The notes beneath the pieces are model-generated. The model saw only the letters and a program-made list of their open reading frames with translations, ran no database searches and was not told the origin of the DNA. This document shows, in pieces, positions 41,787 through 51,195 of a stretch of 64,000 bases of DNA. A program made the position numbers and the translations under genes. Within the stretch, counting starts at the first letter, position 1; every line of letters begins with the position of its first letter. The DNA comes from Flavobacterium sp. ENC. GTDB lineage: Bacteria > Bacteroidota > Bacteroidia > Flavobacteriales > Flavobacteriaceae. The DNA lies in contig NZ_JAJMOY010000002.1 of NCBI RefSeq assembly GCF_020991415.1, forward strand, positions 903,841-967,840, in the 5' to 3' direction.

Positions 41787-43163
41787 TTAATGACTTAAAT
41801 TTTCTATTTCCTTAGGATCATGTTTATGTTTAAACAGAACGGCAAAAGCAATCGCGATAACCAAGGCGTAAGCTGCAAACGACAACCAGATGGTATGCCA
41901 GTCTTTCATCAAGACCGGGTTTGTGAAAATTCCCTCAGTTGAAACTGAATTCCCTTGTCCTTTTACAAATTCCAGCATTTTAGAATTTGTGGTTTCTGTT
42001 TGCAAAAATCCGGCTAATTCGGCGGTATTGGTAAATGATTTTGTAAAAAAACGATCAATTGCCCAACCTGAAGTTAAACTTCCTAAAACAGCTCCTACTC
42101 CATTGGTCATCATCATAAATAAACCTTGTGCCGACGAACGAATTTTAGAATCGGTATTACTCTCCACAAATAATGAACCAGAAATATTAAAGAAGTCAAA
42201 TGCCATTCCGTATACAATACAAGACATAATAATCATCCATAAACCACCCACAGGATCCCCGAAAGCGAATAATCCGAAACGCAATACCCACGCCAGCATA
42301 CTAATCAGCATTACCTGCTTGATTCCGAAGCGTCGTAAGAAAAATGGAATCGCCAGAATAAATAGTGTTTCAGAAACCTGGGAAATTGACATAATTATAG
42401 TCGAATACTGAATCACGAAAGAATCGGCATACTTAGGAAAATGCTTGAATTCATCTAAGAATACGTCTCCGTAAGCATTAGTTAATTGCAATGCACCTCC
42501 TAAAAACATAGAGAATACAAAAAACAAGGCCATTTTGTAATTTCCAAACAATTTAAAAGCTTCCAGCCCTAAAGTCTCTACTAATGAAGCATCTTCTTTG
42601 GTCAGACGCTGTGGTTCACATTTGGGCAATGTAAAAGCGTAAATCCCCAGAATTAAGGCACCTACTCCCGCAATATAAAATTGATATTCCGTTGCTTTGC
42701 TTCCACTCAAATTGGTAATCCACATTGCTGCGATAAATCCAATTGTTCCCCAAACGCGAATTGGAGGAAAGTCTTTTACGATGTTTTTATTGTTCAGTTT
42801 TAATGAAGTATAAGATATCGAATTGCTTAATGCAATTGTCGGCATATAGCAACACATGGCAGCAAACATTACATATATAAAATTATCCGGTGTGGTAACT
42901 TGTGCAATACCAAACAAAACTAATGCATAAATAATATGCAAAAAGCCGTATAATTTTTCAGCATTGATCCATCTGTCTGCAATTATTCCGGTAAGAGTGG
43001 GCATGAATAAAGAAGCAATTCCCATGGTTCCGAAAACAAGACCGAACTGGGTTCCTTCCCAGTTTTTAGTTCCAAACCAATAATTTCCAATTGTTATAAG
43101 CCAGGCTCCCCAAACAAAAAATTGAAGAAAGCTCATTATAATCAACCTGTTTTTAATTCCCAT
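41787..43163 (-). CDS. Nucleoside:H+ symporter-like MFS permease
   Basis: A 458-residue protein with twelve helices. The beginning (FLQFFVWGAWLITIGNYWF) and MGIASLFMPTLTGIIADRW are typical of the NupG/XapB nucleoside:proton symporter family, as is the loop with SISYTSL. Slightly longer than E. coli NupG (418) owing to an extracytoplasmic insert near the C-terminus (about residues 385-410). Imports nucleosides with protons; substrate range is not known. Next to cmk on the same strand, which phosphorylates (d)CMP, so a nucleotide salvage link is plausible. Confidence 0.85.
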   Translation of the reverse strand: MGIKNRLIIMSFLQFFVWGAWLITIGNYWFGTKNWEGTQFGLVFGTMGIASLFMPTLTGIIADRWINAEKLYGFLHIIYALVLFGIAQVTTPDNFIYVMFAAMCCYMPTIALSNSISYTSLKLNNKNIVKDFPPIRVWGTIGFIAAMWITNLSGSKATEYQFYIAGVGALILGIYAFTLPKCEPQRLTKEDASLVETLGLEAFKLFGNYKMALFFVFSMFLGGALQLTNAYGDVFLDEFKHFPKYADSFVIQYSTIIMSISQVSETLFILAIPFFLRRFGIKQVMLISMLAWVLRFGLFAFGDPVGGLWMIIMSCIVYGMAFDFFNISGSLFVESNTDSKIRSSAQGLFMMMTNGVGAVLGSLTSGWAIDRFFTKSFTNTAELAGFLQTETTNSKMLEFVKGQGNSVSTEGIFTNPVLMKDWHTIWLSFAAYALVIAIAFAVLFKHKHDPKEIENLSH

Positions 43164-43231
43164 ATGATGAAATTGTCTTTGTAAATGAATGAAGCGGTAA
43201 AACTACCATTAAAAATGATATCTGCAAAAAA

Positions 43232-43924
43232 TTAAGCGGTTTTAACAACGTCATGTATTAATTCCAAAACAGCAGAGAATTGTTCTTCACGACTCAGATA
43301 GGAATTATCTATTTCTATGGCATCATCAGCAATTACCAAAGGAGAATCGGCACGATGTGTATCGATATAATCTCTTTCGACAACATTTTTCAAAACATCT
43401 TCGTACGAAACGTCATCGCCTTTTTCCTGTAATTCATCAAAACGTCTCTGTGCACGTGTTTCTGCGCTGGCAGTCATAAAAATTTTCAGTTCCGCATTCG
43501 GGAAAACTACAGTTCCAATGTCCCTGCCGTCCATAACGATAGCTTTGTTTTTTCCCATTGCCTGTTGCTGTTCTACCAATTTGGAACGCACTTCGGAAAC
43601 TTCAGCTACTTTGCTTACATAGCTGGACACCTCAATGGTTCTGATCTGTTTTTCAACATTTTCACCATTCAGGTACATTTCAGCAAAACCTAAGTCTGCA
43701 TTGAATTTAAACTCCAATTGGATTTTTGAAAGGGAATCCGTAAGGCCTTTTTTATCAAAAACATCCGGTCCAATAAATTGATTTTGCATGGCAAATAAGG
43801 CTACTGCCCTGTACATCGCTCCTGTATCAACGTACACGTATTCTAATTCTTTTGCGAGCTGTTTTGCTAAAGTACTCTTTCCTGTTGACGAAAATCCGTC
43901 GATTGCAATGGTTATTTTTTTCAA
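43232..43924 (-). CDS. cmk: Cytidylate kinase, with TTG start
   Basis: A 230-residue (d)CMP kinase that makes CDP/dCDP from CMP/dCMP and ATP. Motifs: P-loop IDGFSSTGKSTLAKQLA (residues 7-24), substrate-site YVDTGAMYRAVALFA, RDIGTVVFPNAELKIFMTAS and ARAQRR-type lid with the usual RxxDxxR. Normal length. There is no ATG before the P-loop: the only codon in frame between the upstream stop and the P-loop that fits is TTG at 43924-43922, giving the canonical MKKITIAIDG. It lies between the nucleoside permease and porQ, all minus strand. Confidence 0.93.
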   Translation of the reverse strand: MKKITIAIDGFSSTGKSTLAKQLAKELEYVYVDTGAMYRAVALFAMQNQFIGPDVFDKKGLTDSLSKIQLEFKFNADLGFAEMYLNGENVEKQIRTIEVSSYVSKVAEVSEVRSKLVEQQQAMGKNKAIVMDGRDIGTVVFPNAELKIFMTASAETRAQRRFDELQEKGDDVSYEDVLKNVVERDYIDTHRADSPLVIADDAIEIDNSYLSREEQFSAVLELIHDVVKTA

Positions 43925-44060
43925 AATAATCTTTTTGATTTTATAAATTTATAATAAGATGCGGTATTATTTAATAGTAAATATCTAATGATTTTGGACT
44001 TAGAATTGTCTGTTATTTTTTCTATTCTTTAAAAAAATCTTCACTCACCATCGGACAGCC

Positions 44061-44201
44061 CTAACTGCATGAAATATAATAATCCTGTTCATTTTCCGTA
44101 ACAGCCGAATATTGATGCGGCACTATTGCCCTTTTTAGAGCATTGCTATTCGTCTCGTCTAAACCTGCCGTAACAAAAAGAATTAAATAAAATAGTTTCA
44201 T
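44061..44201 (-). CDS. Possible 46-residue signal-peptide-like small ORF
   Basis: ATG at 44201 opens 46 codons to a TAG at 44063-44061: MKLFYLILFVTAGLDETNSN and then a soluble part ending YYISCS. The N-terminus looks like a short signal peptide. If the TAG were not a stop the frame would run 12 more codons (GCPMVSEDFFKE) to a further TAG, which hints at a decayed or longer small protein. It begins 8 bases after the porQ stop on the same strand and could be co-transcribed. It could equally be chance. Confidence 0.35.
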   Translation of the reverse strand: MKLFYLILFVTAGLDETNSNALKRAIVPHQYSAVTENEQDYYISCS

Positions 44202-44209
44202 AAAATTAC

Positions 44210-45229
44210 CTATTGAAAGTTTAAGATTAGTCCAAAAAGACTCGTATTAGCCGCTAAAGTATATTTTGAATAGGAATAATTAAATTTTAATCGATTCATT
44301 TTTAGACCAAATCCTAATGAAACTCCCGAAAAATTACGTTGTTCTTCCACTCTTAATTCTTCCCCTCTTCTGAAGTTGTAACCCATTCTGATGTTAAATG
44401 CTTTTTTTGGAAAAAGCTCGAATCCCACAACTACATGTCGCAAAGCGTTATTGACAAAAGAAACTTTTTCTTCTTTGGTTGTCCCGTCAATATTAGTTTC
44501 TCCGCGAACGGGATTCGAAAAAGCAACATTCCATTGCTGCAGGTTTTCTAAGGAAAGATGCCAGCGAAGCGGTACGTGTTCCAGCTCTTGCGACACTCCT
44601 GCAATGATTTCAAGAGGCAAATTCTCCTTTATTCCGGAATATGTGGTAAACTGTGTTCCAATATTTCGAACTACAAGGGCCAGATTTATATCATTTCGTT
44701 CGTCTATATACAAAAACCCCAAATCAATTGCACCACCAATAGAATTGTACGTTTCTAAGGTTGATGTTATTAATTTTGCATTGGCGCCAAAATGAATATT
44801 CGTATAGGGAATATTATAGGCATAGCCTAATGAAAGCGCCCCTTCACTCCCTGTAAAATCGGAAGTAGCCTGACCATTCTCATCATAACCATCAAATGTA
44901 CCATAGTTTATATAACTTACACCTGCATAAAAAGTCTGAACATGTCTGTCATAAGTGTAGGCATATGAAGCAGTTCCGTACGAGGCTTCTCCATAATAAC
45001 TTCCATAATTTATAGCCAGATGATTATCCATATCTTCATTTAAAGTTGCCGGATTAAACATAACCTGATTGACATCTTCGTCATAAATCGTTATTGTATT
45101 TCCGCCTAACGCTGCCTGTCTGGGTGAAGTCGTTAAATTAAGAAACTGATAGGTGTAGCGACCTCCAATTTGTCCGAACGAAACCGAGCAAATCAATAAC
45201 ATTAAAAATAAAACAAGGTGTTTTAACAT
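44210..45229 (-). CDS. porQ: Type IX secretion system protein PorQ
   Basis: A 339-residue outer-membrane beta-barrel of the FadL/PorV-like group with a signal peptide (SVSFGQ). Characteristic start RQAALGGNTITIYDEDVN then VMFNPATLN, and an end with SYSKYTLAANTSLFGL. PorQ works with PorU, PorV and PorZ in the cell-surface complex that cleaves and attaches cargo of the type IX system. Two such cargo proteins are encoded at 32-37.7 kb. Start set at 45229; the longer frame begins with TTG at 45271. The adjacency with cmk is known in Porphyromonas as far as I recall; here a 285-base gap separates them. Confidence 0.88.
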   Translation of the reverse strand: MLKHLVLFLMLLICSVSFGQIGGRYTYQFLNLTTSPRQAALGGNTITIYDEDVNQVMFNPATLNEDMDNHLAINYGSYYGEASYGTASYAYTYDRHVQTFYAGVSYINYGTFDGYDENGQATSDFTGSEGALSLGYAYNIPYTNIHFGANAKLITSTLETYNSIGGAIDLGFLYIDERNDINLALVVRNIGTQFTTYSGIKENLPLEIIAGVSQELEHVPLRWHLSLENLQQWNVAFSNPVRGETNIDGTTKEEKVSFVNNALRHVVVGFELFPKKAFNIRMGYNFRRGEELRVEEQRNFSGVSLGFGLKMNRLKFNYSYSKYTLAANTSLFGLILNFQ

Positions 45230-45381
45230 GCTTTTCTGAGGCGTTCCTATATGGGAATAACGCAAATGCAAATATAAAATTATATAATGGATAAAATAAT
45301 TTTATATTAGATTCCAAAAAGAAAATTCAAAGTAAAAAAGGGAAATTCCAAAAATTAAATTCCAAATTCCAATTGAAAAGA

Positions 45382-45426
45382 AAATTCCAAATCCCAATCT
45401 TAAGTAAAGCTTGGAATTTGGAATTT
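45382..45426 (-). terminator. Terminator of lon
   Basis: AAATTCCAAATCCCAA (45382-45397) pairs with TTGGAATTTGGAATTT (45411-45426), one mismatch, on the downstream side of lon. On the minus strand it leads to T-rich sequence. Confidence 0.7.
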
Positions 45427-45448
45427 AAAATATTGCAATTTTAATGTT

Positions 45449-47902
45449 TTATTTTAATGTTTTAGCATTTTTGGCATTTTGATCCGTCAGGGCTAAAGCC
45501 AGGACTTCACTCATTTCTTTCACATAATGAAAAGTAAGCCCTTCTAAGTATTCAGGCTTAATTTCATCGATGTCACTTTTATTTTCGTGACATAAAATGA
45601 TTTCTTTTATGTTAGCTCGTTTCGCTGCCAGAATTTTTTCCTTGATTCCGCCTACTGGTAAAACTTTCCCGCGAAGGGTAATTTCTCCTGTCATAGCGAG
45701 GCTTTTCTTTACTTTCTTTTGGGTTAACAAAGAAACCAGCGAAGTCAGCATGGCGATACCGGCACTTGGACCGTCTTTTGGTGTCGCGCCTTCGGGAACG
45801 TGCAGGTGAATATTATATTTTTGGAATAATTCTACGCTTAGTCCTAATTTTTTGGCGTTTGCTTTTATGTATTCCAAAGCAATGGTAGCTGATTCTTTCA
45901 TCACAGTACCAAGATTACCTGTAATACTCAACGAACCTTTTCCTTCGGAAATTAAAGACTCAATAAATAAAATATCTCCGCCAACACTGGTCCAGGCCAA
46001 ACCTGTCACAACTCCCGCTACATCATTGTTTTCGTATTTATCACGCTCTAATCGTGGCACGCCTAAAACGGTCAGAATGTCTTCGTCAGTAACTTTTTTA
46101 TTATACTCTTCTTCCATCGCTACTGCTTTTGCAGCATTACGAATTACCTGAGCAATTTTAGTTTCTAAATTACGCACTCCTGATTCACGTGTATAACCCT
46201 CTACAATTTTCTCTAATTGCTTTTTACCAATGGTCAGATCTTTGGCAGTCAAACCATGTGCTTCCAGCTGTTTTGGAAAAAGGTGTCTTTTGGCAATTTC
46301 CACTTTTTCTTCAATGGTATAACCTGACATCTTAATTACTTCCATCCTGTCACGTAATGCGGGCTGAATGGCAGCCATATTGTTGGAGGTTGCGATAAAC
46401 ATTACTTTCGATAAATCGTATCCCATTTCAAGGAAATTATCATAAAAAGCGCTGTTTTGTTCCGGATCCAGTACTTCCAGTAAGGCCGAAGACGGATCTC
46501 CGCTGTTCCCGCTTGAAAGTTTGTCAATTTCGTCTAAAATAAAAACCGGATTTGATGTCCCTGCCTTTTTCAGGCTCTGGATGATTCTTCCCGGCATTGC
46601 ACCAATATAGGTCTTCCTGTGTCCGCGAATTTCTGCTTCATCACGCAGACCGCCTAACGAGATACGCACATATTCACGCCCCAGAGCTTCTGCAACAGAA
46701 CGTCCAATAGAGGTTTTACCAACACCCGGAGGTCCTGTTAAACAAATAATTGGCGATTTCATATCGTTACGAAGTTTCAAAACAGCCAGATGTTCGACCA
46801 TTCTTTTCTTCACTTCTTCAAGTCCGAAATGATCTTTGTCTAATATTTTCTGAGCCAGTTTCAAGTCAAATTTATCTTTCGAATATTCGCCCCATGGCAA
46901 TTCCAAAAACAGCTCCAGATAGTTGCGCTGAATTCCGAAATCAGGAGATTGCGGATTCATTCTGCGCATTTTGGACAATTCTTTTTCGAAATGTTTTTGC
47001 GTTTTTTCGTCCCATTTTTTCGTTTTCGCCTTCTGCCCCATTTCATCCATTTCCTCTTCCTGCGAAACGCCTCCCAGTTCTTCCTGAATGGTTTTCATTT
47101 GCTGATGAAGGAAATATTCACGTTGCTGCTGATCTAAATCAAAACGGACTTTTGACTGAATGTCATTTTTCAATTCCAGTTTTTGCAGCTCCACATTCAT
47201 ATAACGTAAAGTCTCAAGTGCTCTTTCTTTTAAGCCGTTTATCGATAATAAACCTTGTTTCTCCTTTACGGATAAATTCATATTCGAAGACACAAAGTTG
47301 ATTAGAAATGACTGACTTTCAATATTTTTAATCGCAAAAGTGGCTTCTGAAGGAATGTTTGGACTTTCTTTAATGATCTGGATTGCCAGTTCTTTGACAG
47401 AATCTAAAATAGCAGTGAATTCCGTGTCATTTTCATCCGGACGTTCTTCAGACACTTCTTTTATAGTGGCTGTAATATAGGGCTCTTCTGAAACTACCTG
47501 ATCAATTTCGAAACGTTTTTTCCCTTGCAGGATAACCGTAACATTTCCGTCAGGCATTTTTAAAACACGAAGGATCCTGGCTACGGTTCCAATTTTATGG
47601 ATATCATCTTTAGACGGATCTTCATCTTCTTCATTAATCTGCGAAACTACACCTATGATTTTCCCACCGGCGTTAGCGTCATTAATCAGCTTTATGGATT
47701 TATCCCTTCCTGCCGAAATCGGAATAACAACACCCGGGAATAATACAGTATTGCGTAAAGGTAAAATAGGCAACGAAAGCGGAAGCTCCTCGTTATTCAT
47801 TTCTTCTTCGTCTTCCGGAGTTAATAATGGAATTAATTCTGCTTCTGAGTCAAATTCCTGAAGTGACAGATTGTCAATAGTAAGTATTTTATGGTTTGAC
47901 AT
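45449..47902 (-). CDS. lon: Lon protease (endopeptidase La)
   Basis: An 817-residue ATP-dependent protease in the usual order: N-terminal LON substrate domain ([16 protein letters not shown], about 45-250), a coiled-coil, AAA+ module with Walker [12 protein letters not shown] and sensor motifs, and the C-terminal serine protease with Ser713 in [11 protein letters not shown] and Lys756 in GGIKEKIL, matching E. coli Ser679/Lys722. It degrades misfolded and regulatory proteins in the cytoplasm. Alone on the minus strand, facing away from the sigma-factor operon. Confidence 0.96.
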   Translation of the reverse strand: MSNHKILTIDNLSLQEFDSEAELIPLLTPEDEEEMNNEELPLSLPILPLRNTVLFPGVVIPISAGRDKSIKLINDANAGGKIIGVVSQINEEDEDPSKDDIHKIGTVARILRVLKMPDGNVTVILQGKKRFEIDQVVSEEPYITATIKEVSEERPDENDTEFTAILDSVKELAIQIIKESPNIPSEATFAIKNIESQSFLINFVSSNMNLSVKEKQGLLSINGLKERALETLRYMNVELQKLELKNDIQSKVRFDLDQQQREYFLHQQMKTIQEELGGVSQEEEMDEMGQKAKTKKWDEKTQKHFEKELSKMRRMNPQSPDFGIQRNYLELFLELPWGEYSKDKFDLKLAQKILDKDHFGLEEVKKRMVEHLAVLKLRNDMKSPIICLTGPPGVGKTSIGRSVAEALGREYVRISLGGLRDEAEIRGHRKTYIGAMPGRIIQSLKKAGTSNPVFILDEIDKLSSGNSGDPSSALLEVLDPEQNSAFYDNFLEMGYDLSKVMFIATSNNMAAIQPALRDRMEVIKMSGYTIEEKVEIAKRHLFPKQLEAHGLTAKDLTIGKKQLEKIVEGYTRESGVRNLETKIAQVIRNAAKAVAMEEEYNKKVTDEDILTVLGVPRLERDKYENNDVAGVVTGLAWTSVGGDILFIESLISEGKGSLSITGNLGTVMKESATIALEYIKANAKKLGLSVELFQKYNIHLHVPEGATPKDGPSAGIAMLTSLVSLLTQKKVKKSLAMTGEITLRGKVLPVGGIKEKILAAKRANIKEIILCHENKSDIDEIKPEYLEGLTFHYVKEMSEVLALALTDQNAKNAKTLK

Positions 47903-48186
47903 AATAATGTATAAGTCGTTTTGTCATTAAAAGTTTCATTCTAAATGTAAACATAATCCCAGATGCTGCCCTTTTTAGCCAAACAATCATAAGTGTATCC
48001 TTTACAAGATAGGCGATAAAAATAGACAATCATTGTGCCAAAAGCAAAAAAGACAGTTTTGAAATTAGGAAGAGCATTCAAATTACCATAAAAACAGAAG
48101 TTTTAAAAAAAAATACAATTAATTTTATCCAAACTGTAACAAACCAAAAAAAGCCAAGTCATTAGTAAAAAACCAGCAACCAGTAC

Positions 48187-48741
48187 TTGAATATAACAAA
48201 CCAAAATATCGAAGAATTAATCACGCTTTGTAAAGAGAATAATCAAAAAGCACAATTTGAAGTTTACAATCGTTACTGTAAAGCCATGTACAATGTAGCT
48301 TACAGAATTGTAAAAGACGAACATTTTGCACAAGACGTCATGCAGGAAGGCTTTTTGAAAGCATTTACAAAAATAAACGACTATAAGCAGGAAGTTGCTT
48401 TTGGGGCGTGGTTGAAAAAAATAATTGTCAATTACAGCATTGACTTTTATAAAAAGAATAACGCTTTTCAGGTAGAAGATCTGAGCAAGACCTTATACAA
48501 AACAGAAGAAAACGACAGTTTTTTTTCTGAAAATATAGATCTGAATTCACTTAAAGTGAAACAGGTCCTGGATACAATTTCAGGATTAAAAGACAACTAC
48601 CGCATGGTTTTAACCCTTTTTTATATTGAAGGTTATGATCAGGAAGAAATCAGCGAAATTCTGAACATTACTTATGCCAACTGCAGAACAACACTAAGCA
48701 GGGCCAAAGAAAGCTTACGAAAAAAATTAGAGGAAATATGA
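48187..48741 (+). CDS. ECF-type RNA polymerase sigma factor, TTG start
   Basis: A 184-residue sigma-70 family ECF factor. Region 2 contains YNRYCKAMYNVAYRIVKDEHFAQDVMQEGFLKAF (binds -10), and region 4 contains LKDNYRMVLTLFYIEGYDQEEISEIL followed by the recognition segment. The start must be the TTG at 48187 or nothing near: the frame is closed upstream by TAA at 48166, and the first internal ATG would remove part of region 2. Directs transcription of a regulon unknown here, probably including its own operon. Its 3' end overlaps the next gene by 4 bases. Confidence 0.92.
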   Translation: MNITNQNIEELITLCKENNQKAQFEVYNRYCKAMYNVAYRIVKDEHFAQDVMQEGFLKAFTKINDYKQEVAFGAWLKKIIVNYSIDFYKKNNAFQVEDLSKTLYKTEENDSFFSENIDLNSLKVKQVLDTISGLKDNYRMVLTLFYIEGYDQEEISEILNITYANCRTTLSRAKESLRKKLEEI

Positions 48742-49277
48742 AAAAGGAAAATGAAAACGTAGATCAATTGTTTAAAAAATTTGAAAATCAGTGGGATGTT
48801 GAAGAGATGAATCCGGACCATCAGCTTGACTTCCTGAATAAATTAAATAAAAAAAAGAAGCCTAAGAAGAATTATTACGCTGTTTGGGGAATTGCTGCTT
48901 CGATAGTCCTGTTGCTGGGAATATCTGTTTTTTACAACAATAACCAAAAACCAAAAGAATTCAAATTTGCATCGAATGAAACCAAGAGGACCGATTCGAT
49001 TTTCAATATTCTAATTGATAATGAACTGGTGAAATTAAAAGAAAAAAGTTCGCCGGAAAACGAGCAGATCATTAACGATGCATTAAAACAGATGAAAATT
49101 TTTGATGCCGATTATCAGAAGATCATAAATGAATTGCAGAAAAACGGCGAAAACAAACAAATTATTTATGCTATGATTAGCAACCTGCAAACAAGAATCT
49201 CTTTTTTGCAGACCGTTTTACAAAGAATTGAAGAAAACGAAAATTTAAAAAACACTACACATGAAAAAACACTATAA
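48738..49277 (+). CDS. Putative membrane anti-sigma factor
   Basis: A 179-residue protein with a charged N-terminal region (about 45 residues, KKKKPKKNYYAVWG before the helix), a single membrane helix (GIAASIVLLLGISVFY) and a coiled-coil-like periplasmic C-terminal part of about 110 residues (LVKLKEKSSPENEQIINDAL and on). The gene order sigma factor then single-span protein, with a 4-base ATGA overlap, is typical for an anti-sigma factor, though no anti-sigma sequence signature is visible. It overlaps the next gene by 17 bases. Identification is by context. Confidence 0.7.
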   Translation: MKKENENVDQLFKKFENQWDVEEMNPDHQLDFLNKLNKKKKPKKNYYAVWGIAASIVLLLGISVFYNNNQKPKEFKFASNETKRTDSIFNILIDNELVKLKEKSSPENEQIINDALKQMKIFDADYQKIINELQKNGENKQIIYAMISNLQTRISFLQTVLQRIEENENLKNTTHEKTL

Positions 49278-50322
49278 CGTACTGATTTTATTCATTTTGA
49301 TTCCATTTTTGGGATTTGCAAATGATGATACTTTTATATCAAAGCAAAAAACGATAAAAAAGACCTATATCGTTAATTCAAATGCAGGAATTGATATCGA
49401 TAATAAATATGGAAATATTACCGTAACAACATGGGATGAAGATAAAATTGATCTGGACATTACCATAAAAGTAACAGGAGGAAATGAAAACTGGGTAAAC
49501 GAAAGACTGAACAGTATTGACGTTGAAATTACAGCCTTAAAATCATTGGTTTCCGCTGTTACTTCTACCGGAAATTCTTCGATAAAAAGTAAAGGAAGCA
49601 GTAACAGTTTTGAGATTAATTATGTGATTAAAATTCCAAAAAACGGAACTGTAAAACTTAGTAATAAATACGGAAATATTATTGCGGGCGATTTAGCTTC
49701 AACAACCGATATCTTCTGCAAATACGGCAAAATAAGCCTTGGAAAACTAAACGGAAGTGCAAACACTGTGCATATTGAGTATTGCCAGAATTCAAACATC
49801 GAGTATATTAAAGGTGGAAATATTCAGGCACGATATTCCGGTTTACGAATTACGGATGCCGGAAAAATCAACCTGGATACCAATTATACCGATCTTGTGG
49901 TTGGTGACGGCCAGAATATAAAATACGATTGCAATTACGGGACATTTAAATTTCAAAAAATGGGCAGTGTTACAGGAGCAGGTAATTATCTGACTGTTAG
50001 TATTGCAGAGATTTCAAACACATTGATCTCAGATCTTAATTACAGTAAACTAAATGTTGGGATCATAAACGAAAAAGCCAATAATATCAATGTTACCTCT
50101 GGTTATTCAGATGTTTCATTGGGCTATGATACCAATTATTCTTTTGATTTTGACATTAATACCAAATACGGAAATATAAAAAGTGACATTTCTTTGGATG
50201 TTTCTGTTAACGAAAGCAAAAATGCAAGCAAAAGGATAAGCGGATACAATAAGAAAAAAGGTCAGAACAAAGTCATTATTATTTCAAATTACGGAAATGT
50301 AACACTAATCAAAAAACAATAA
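49261..50322 (+). CDS. DUF4097-like secreted beta-repeat protein
   Basis: A 353-residue protein with a signal peptide (residues 1-20, ending LGFAN). The remainder is beta-rich with repeated phrases NKYGNITV, NKYGNIIAG, CKYGKISLG and TKYGNIKSD at intervals of roughly 40-70 residues, characteristic of DUF4097-type right-handed beta-helix adhesin-like proteins. Envelope location likely; function unknown. It is translationally coupled to the putative anti-sigma gene (17-base overlap) and lies 19 bases before a DUF2807 protein, so all four genes appear to form one operon. Confidence 0.8.
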   Translation: MKKHYNVLILFILIPFLGFANDDTFISKQKTIKKTYIVNSNAGIDIDNKYGNITVTTWDEDKIDLDITIKVTGGNENWVNERLNSIDVEITALKSLVSAVTSTGNSSIKSKGSSNSFEINYVIKIPKNGTVKLSNKYGNIIAGDLASTTDIFCKYGKISLGKLNGSANTVHIEYCQNSNIEYIKGGNIQARYSGLRITDAGKINLDTNYTDLVVGDGQNIKYDCNYGTFKFQKMGSVTGAGNYLTVSIAEISNTLISDLNYSKLNVGIINEKANNINVTSGYSDVSLGYDTNYSFDFDINTKYGNIKSDISLDVSVNESKNASKRISGYNKKKGQNKVIIISNYGNVTLIKKQ

Positions 50323-50341
50323 TCTCAAAATCAGTCAAAAA

Positions 50342-51073
50342 ATGAAAAAGTCAATCAAACTATTAATTTGCAGTATACTTCTTTTAAGCACGGCAGCCAA
50401 TGCGCAGTGGTCTAAAACAAGAATAAAAGGAAACGGAAAAGTGGTAGCCAATAATCGCTCCACAGGCGATTACGACGAAATTAAGGTTTCCGGTTTCTTT
50501 GATGTTGATTTGGTTTCCGGAAAAGAAGGAGCGATCACTGTAAAAGCTGAAGAAAATCTACAAGCCTATATTAAAGTTGAAGTAGAAGGCAATGTGCTTA
50601 AAATTTATACCGAGAAAAATACAAGCATTAGCCCAGGCAGCGGTAAGACAGTTCAGGTAACCATACCTTTTGAAAAAATATCCGCTATTTCACTTTCAGG
50701 TTCAGGTGACATACGATCAAAAAGTACTATAAAATCGGATTCGTTTTCGGCGGCATTGTCAGGTTCCGGTGATTTAAATCTTGCTGTCGATGCAACCAAA
50801 TTTGACCTTGCGGTAAGCGGTTCAGGAGATATTGTTTTAAAAGGAAATACAGGAAATTTCGTAACGAAATTATCCGGTTCAGGAGATATTGATGCGGCTT
50901 CATTAAAAGCTAAAAATGTAGATATCACCATTTCGGGTTCAGGTGACAGTAAAGTATTTTGCAGTGAAAACCTAAAAGCAAGAGTATCGGGCTCGGGTGA
51001 CATTGAATATGTGGGCGATCCAAAAACAAAAGACACCAAAGTCAGCGGATCAGGAAGTATTTCGAAAGCCTAA
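50342..51073 (+). CDS. DUF2807 (GIN-domain) secreted protein with SGSGD repeats
   Basis: A 243-residue protein, signal peptide to about residue 22 (TAANAQ). The N-terminal half has the GIN/DUF2807 opening FDVDLVSGKEGAITVKAEEN; the C-terminal half carries seven repeats of about 17-20 residues built on LSGSGDI (SGSGDIRSKS, SGSGDLNLA, SGSGDIVLK, SGSGDIDAA, SGSGDSKVF, SGSGDIEYV, SGSGSISK). These form a beta-solenoid in the family. Bacteroidota encode many; none has an assigned biochemical role. Last gene of the sigma-factor operon, followed by a terminator. Confidence 0.92.
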   Translation: MKKSIKLLICSILLLSTAANAQWSKTRIKGNGKVVANNRSTGDYDEIKVSGFFDVDLVSGKEGAITVKAEENLQAYIKVEVEGNVLKIYTEKNTSISPGSGKTVQVTIPFEKISAISLSGSGDIRSKSTIKSDSFSAALSGSGDLNLAVDATKFDLAVSGSGDIVLKGNTGNFVTKLSGSGDIDAASLKAKNVDITISGSGDSKVFCSENLKARVSGSGDIEYVGDPKTKDTKVSGSGSISKA

Positions 51074-51134
51074 AAAATGCGGCTGCTTTCTATTCTTTCA
51101 AAGATCATTTGAATCCACCCTAAATTGATTTCAA

Positions 51135-51176
51135 AAAAAAGACCTGATGGACACTTTAATATCCGTCAGGTCTTTT
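51135..51176. terminator. Bidirectional terminator after the sigma operon
   Basis: AAAAAGACCTGA pairs with TCAGGTCTTTTT (51165-51176), with an inner TGGA/TCCG extension. Flanked by A and T runs; also suits the end of the UMF1 gene on the minus strand. Confidence 0.85.
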
Positions 51177-51195
51177 TACTATATTTTAATAGCTA

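Noticed and set aside
50653..51039. Minus-strand 128-codon frame with SPEPD repeats
   Set aside because: It is the complement of the SGSGD repeats of the DUF2807 gene.
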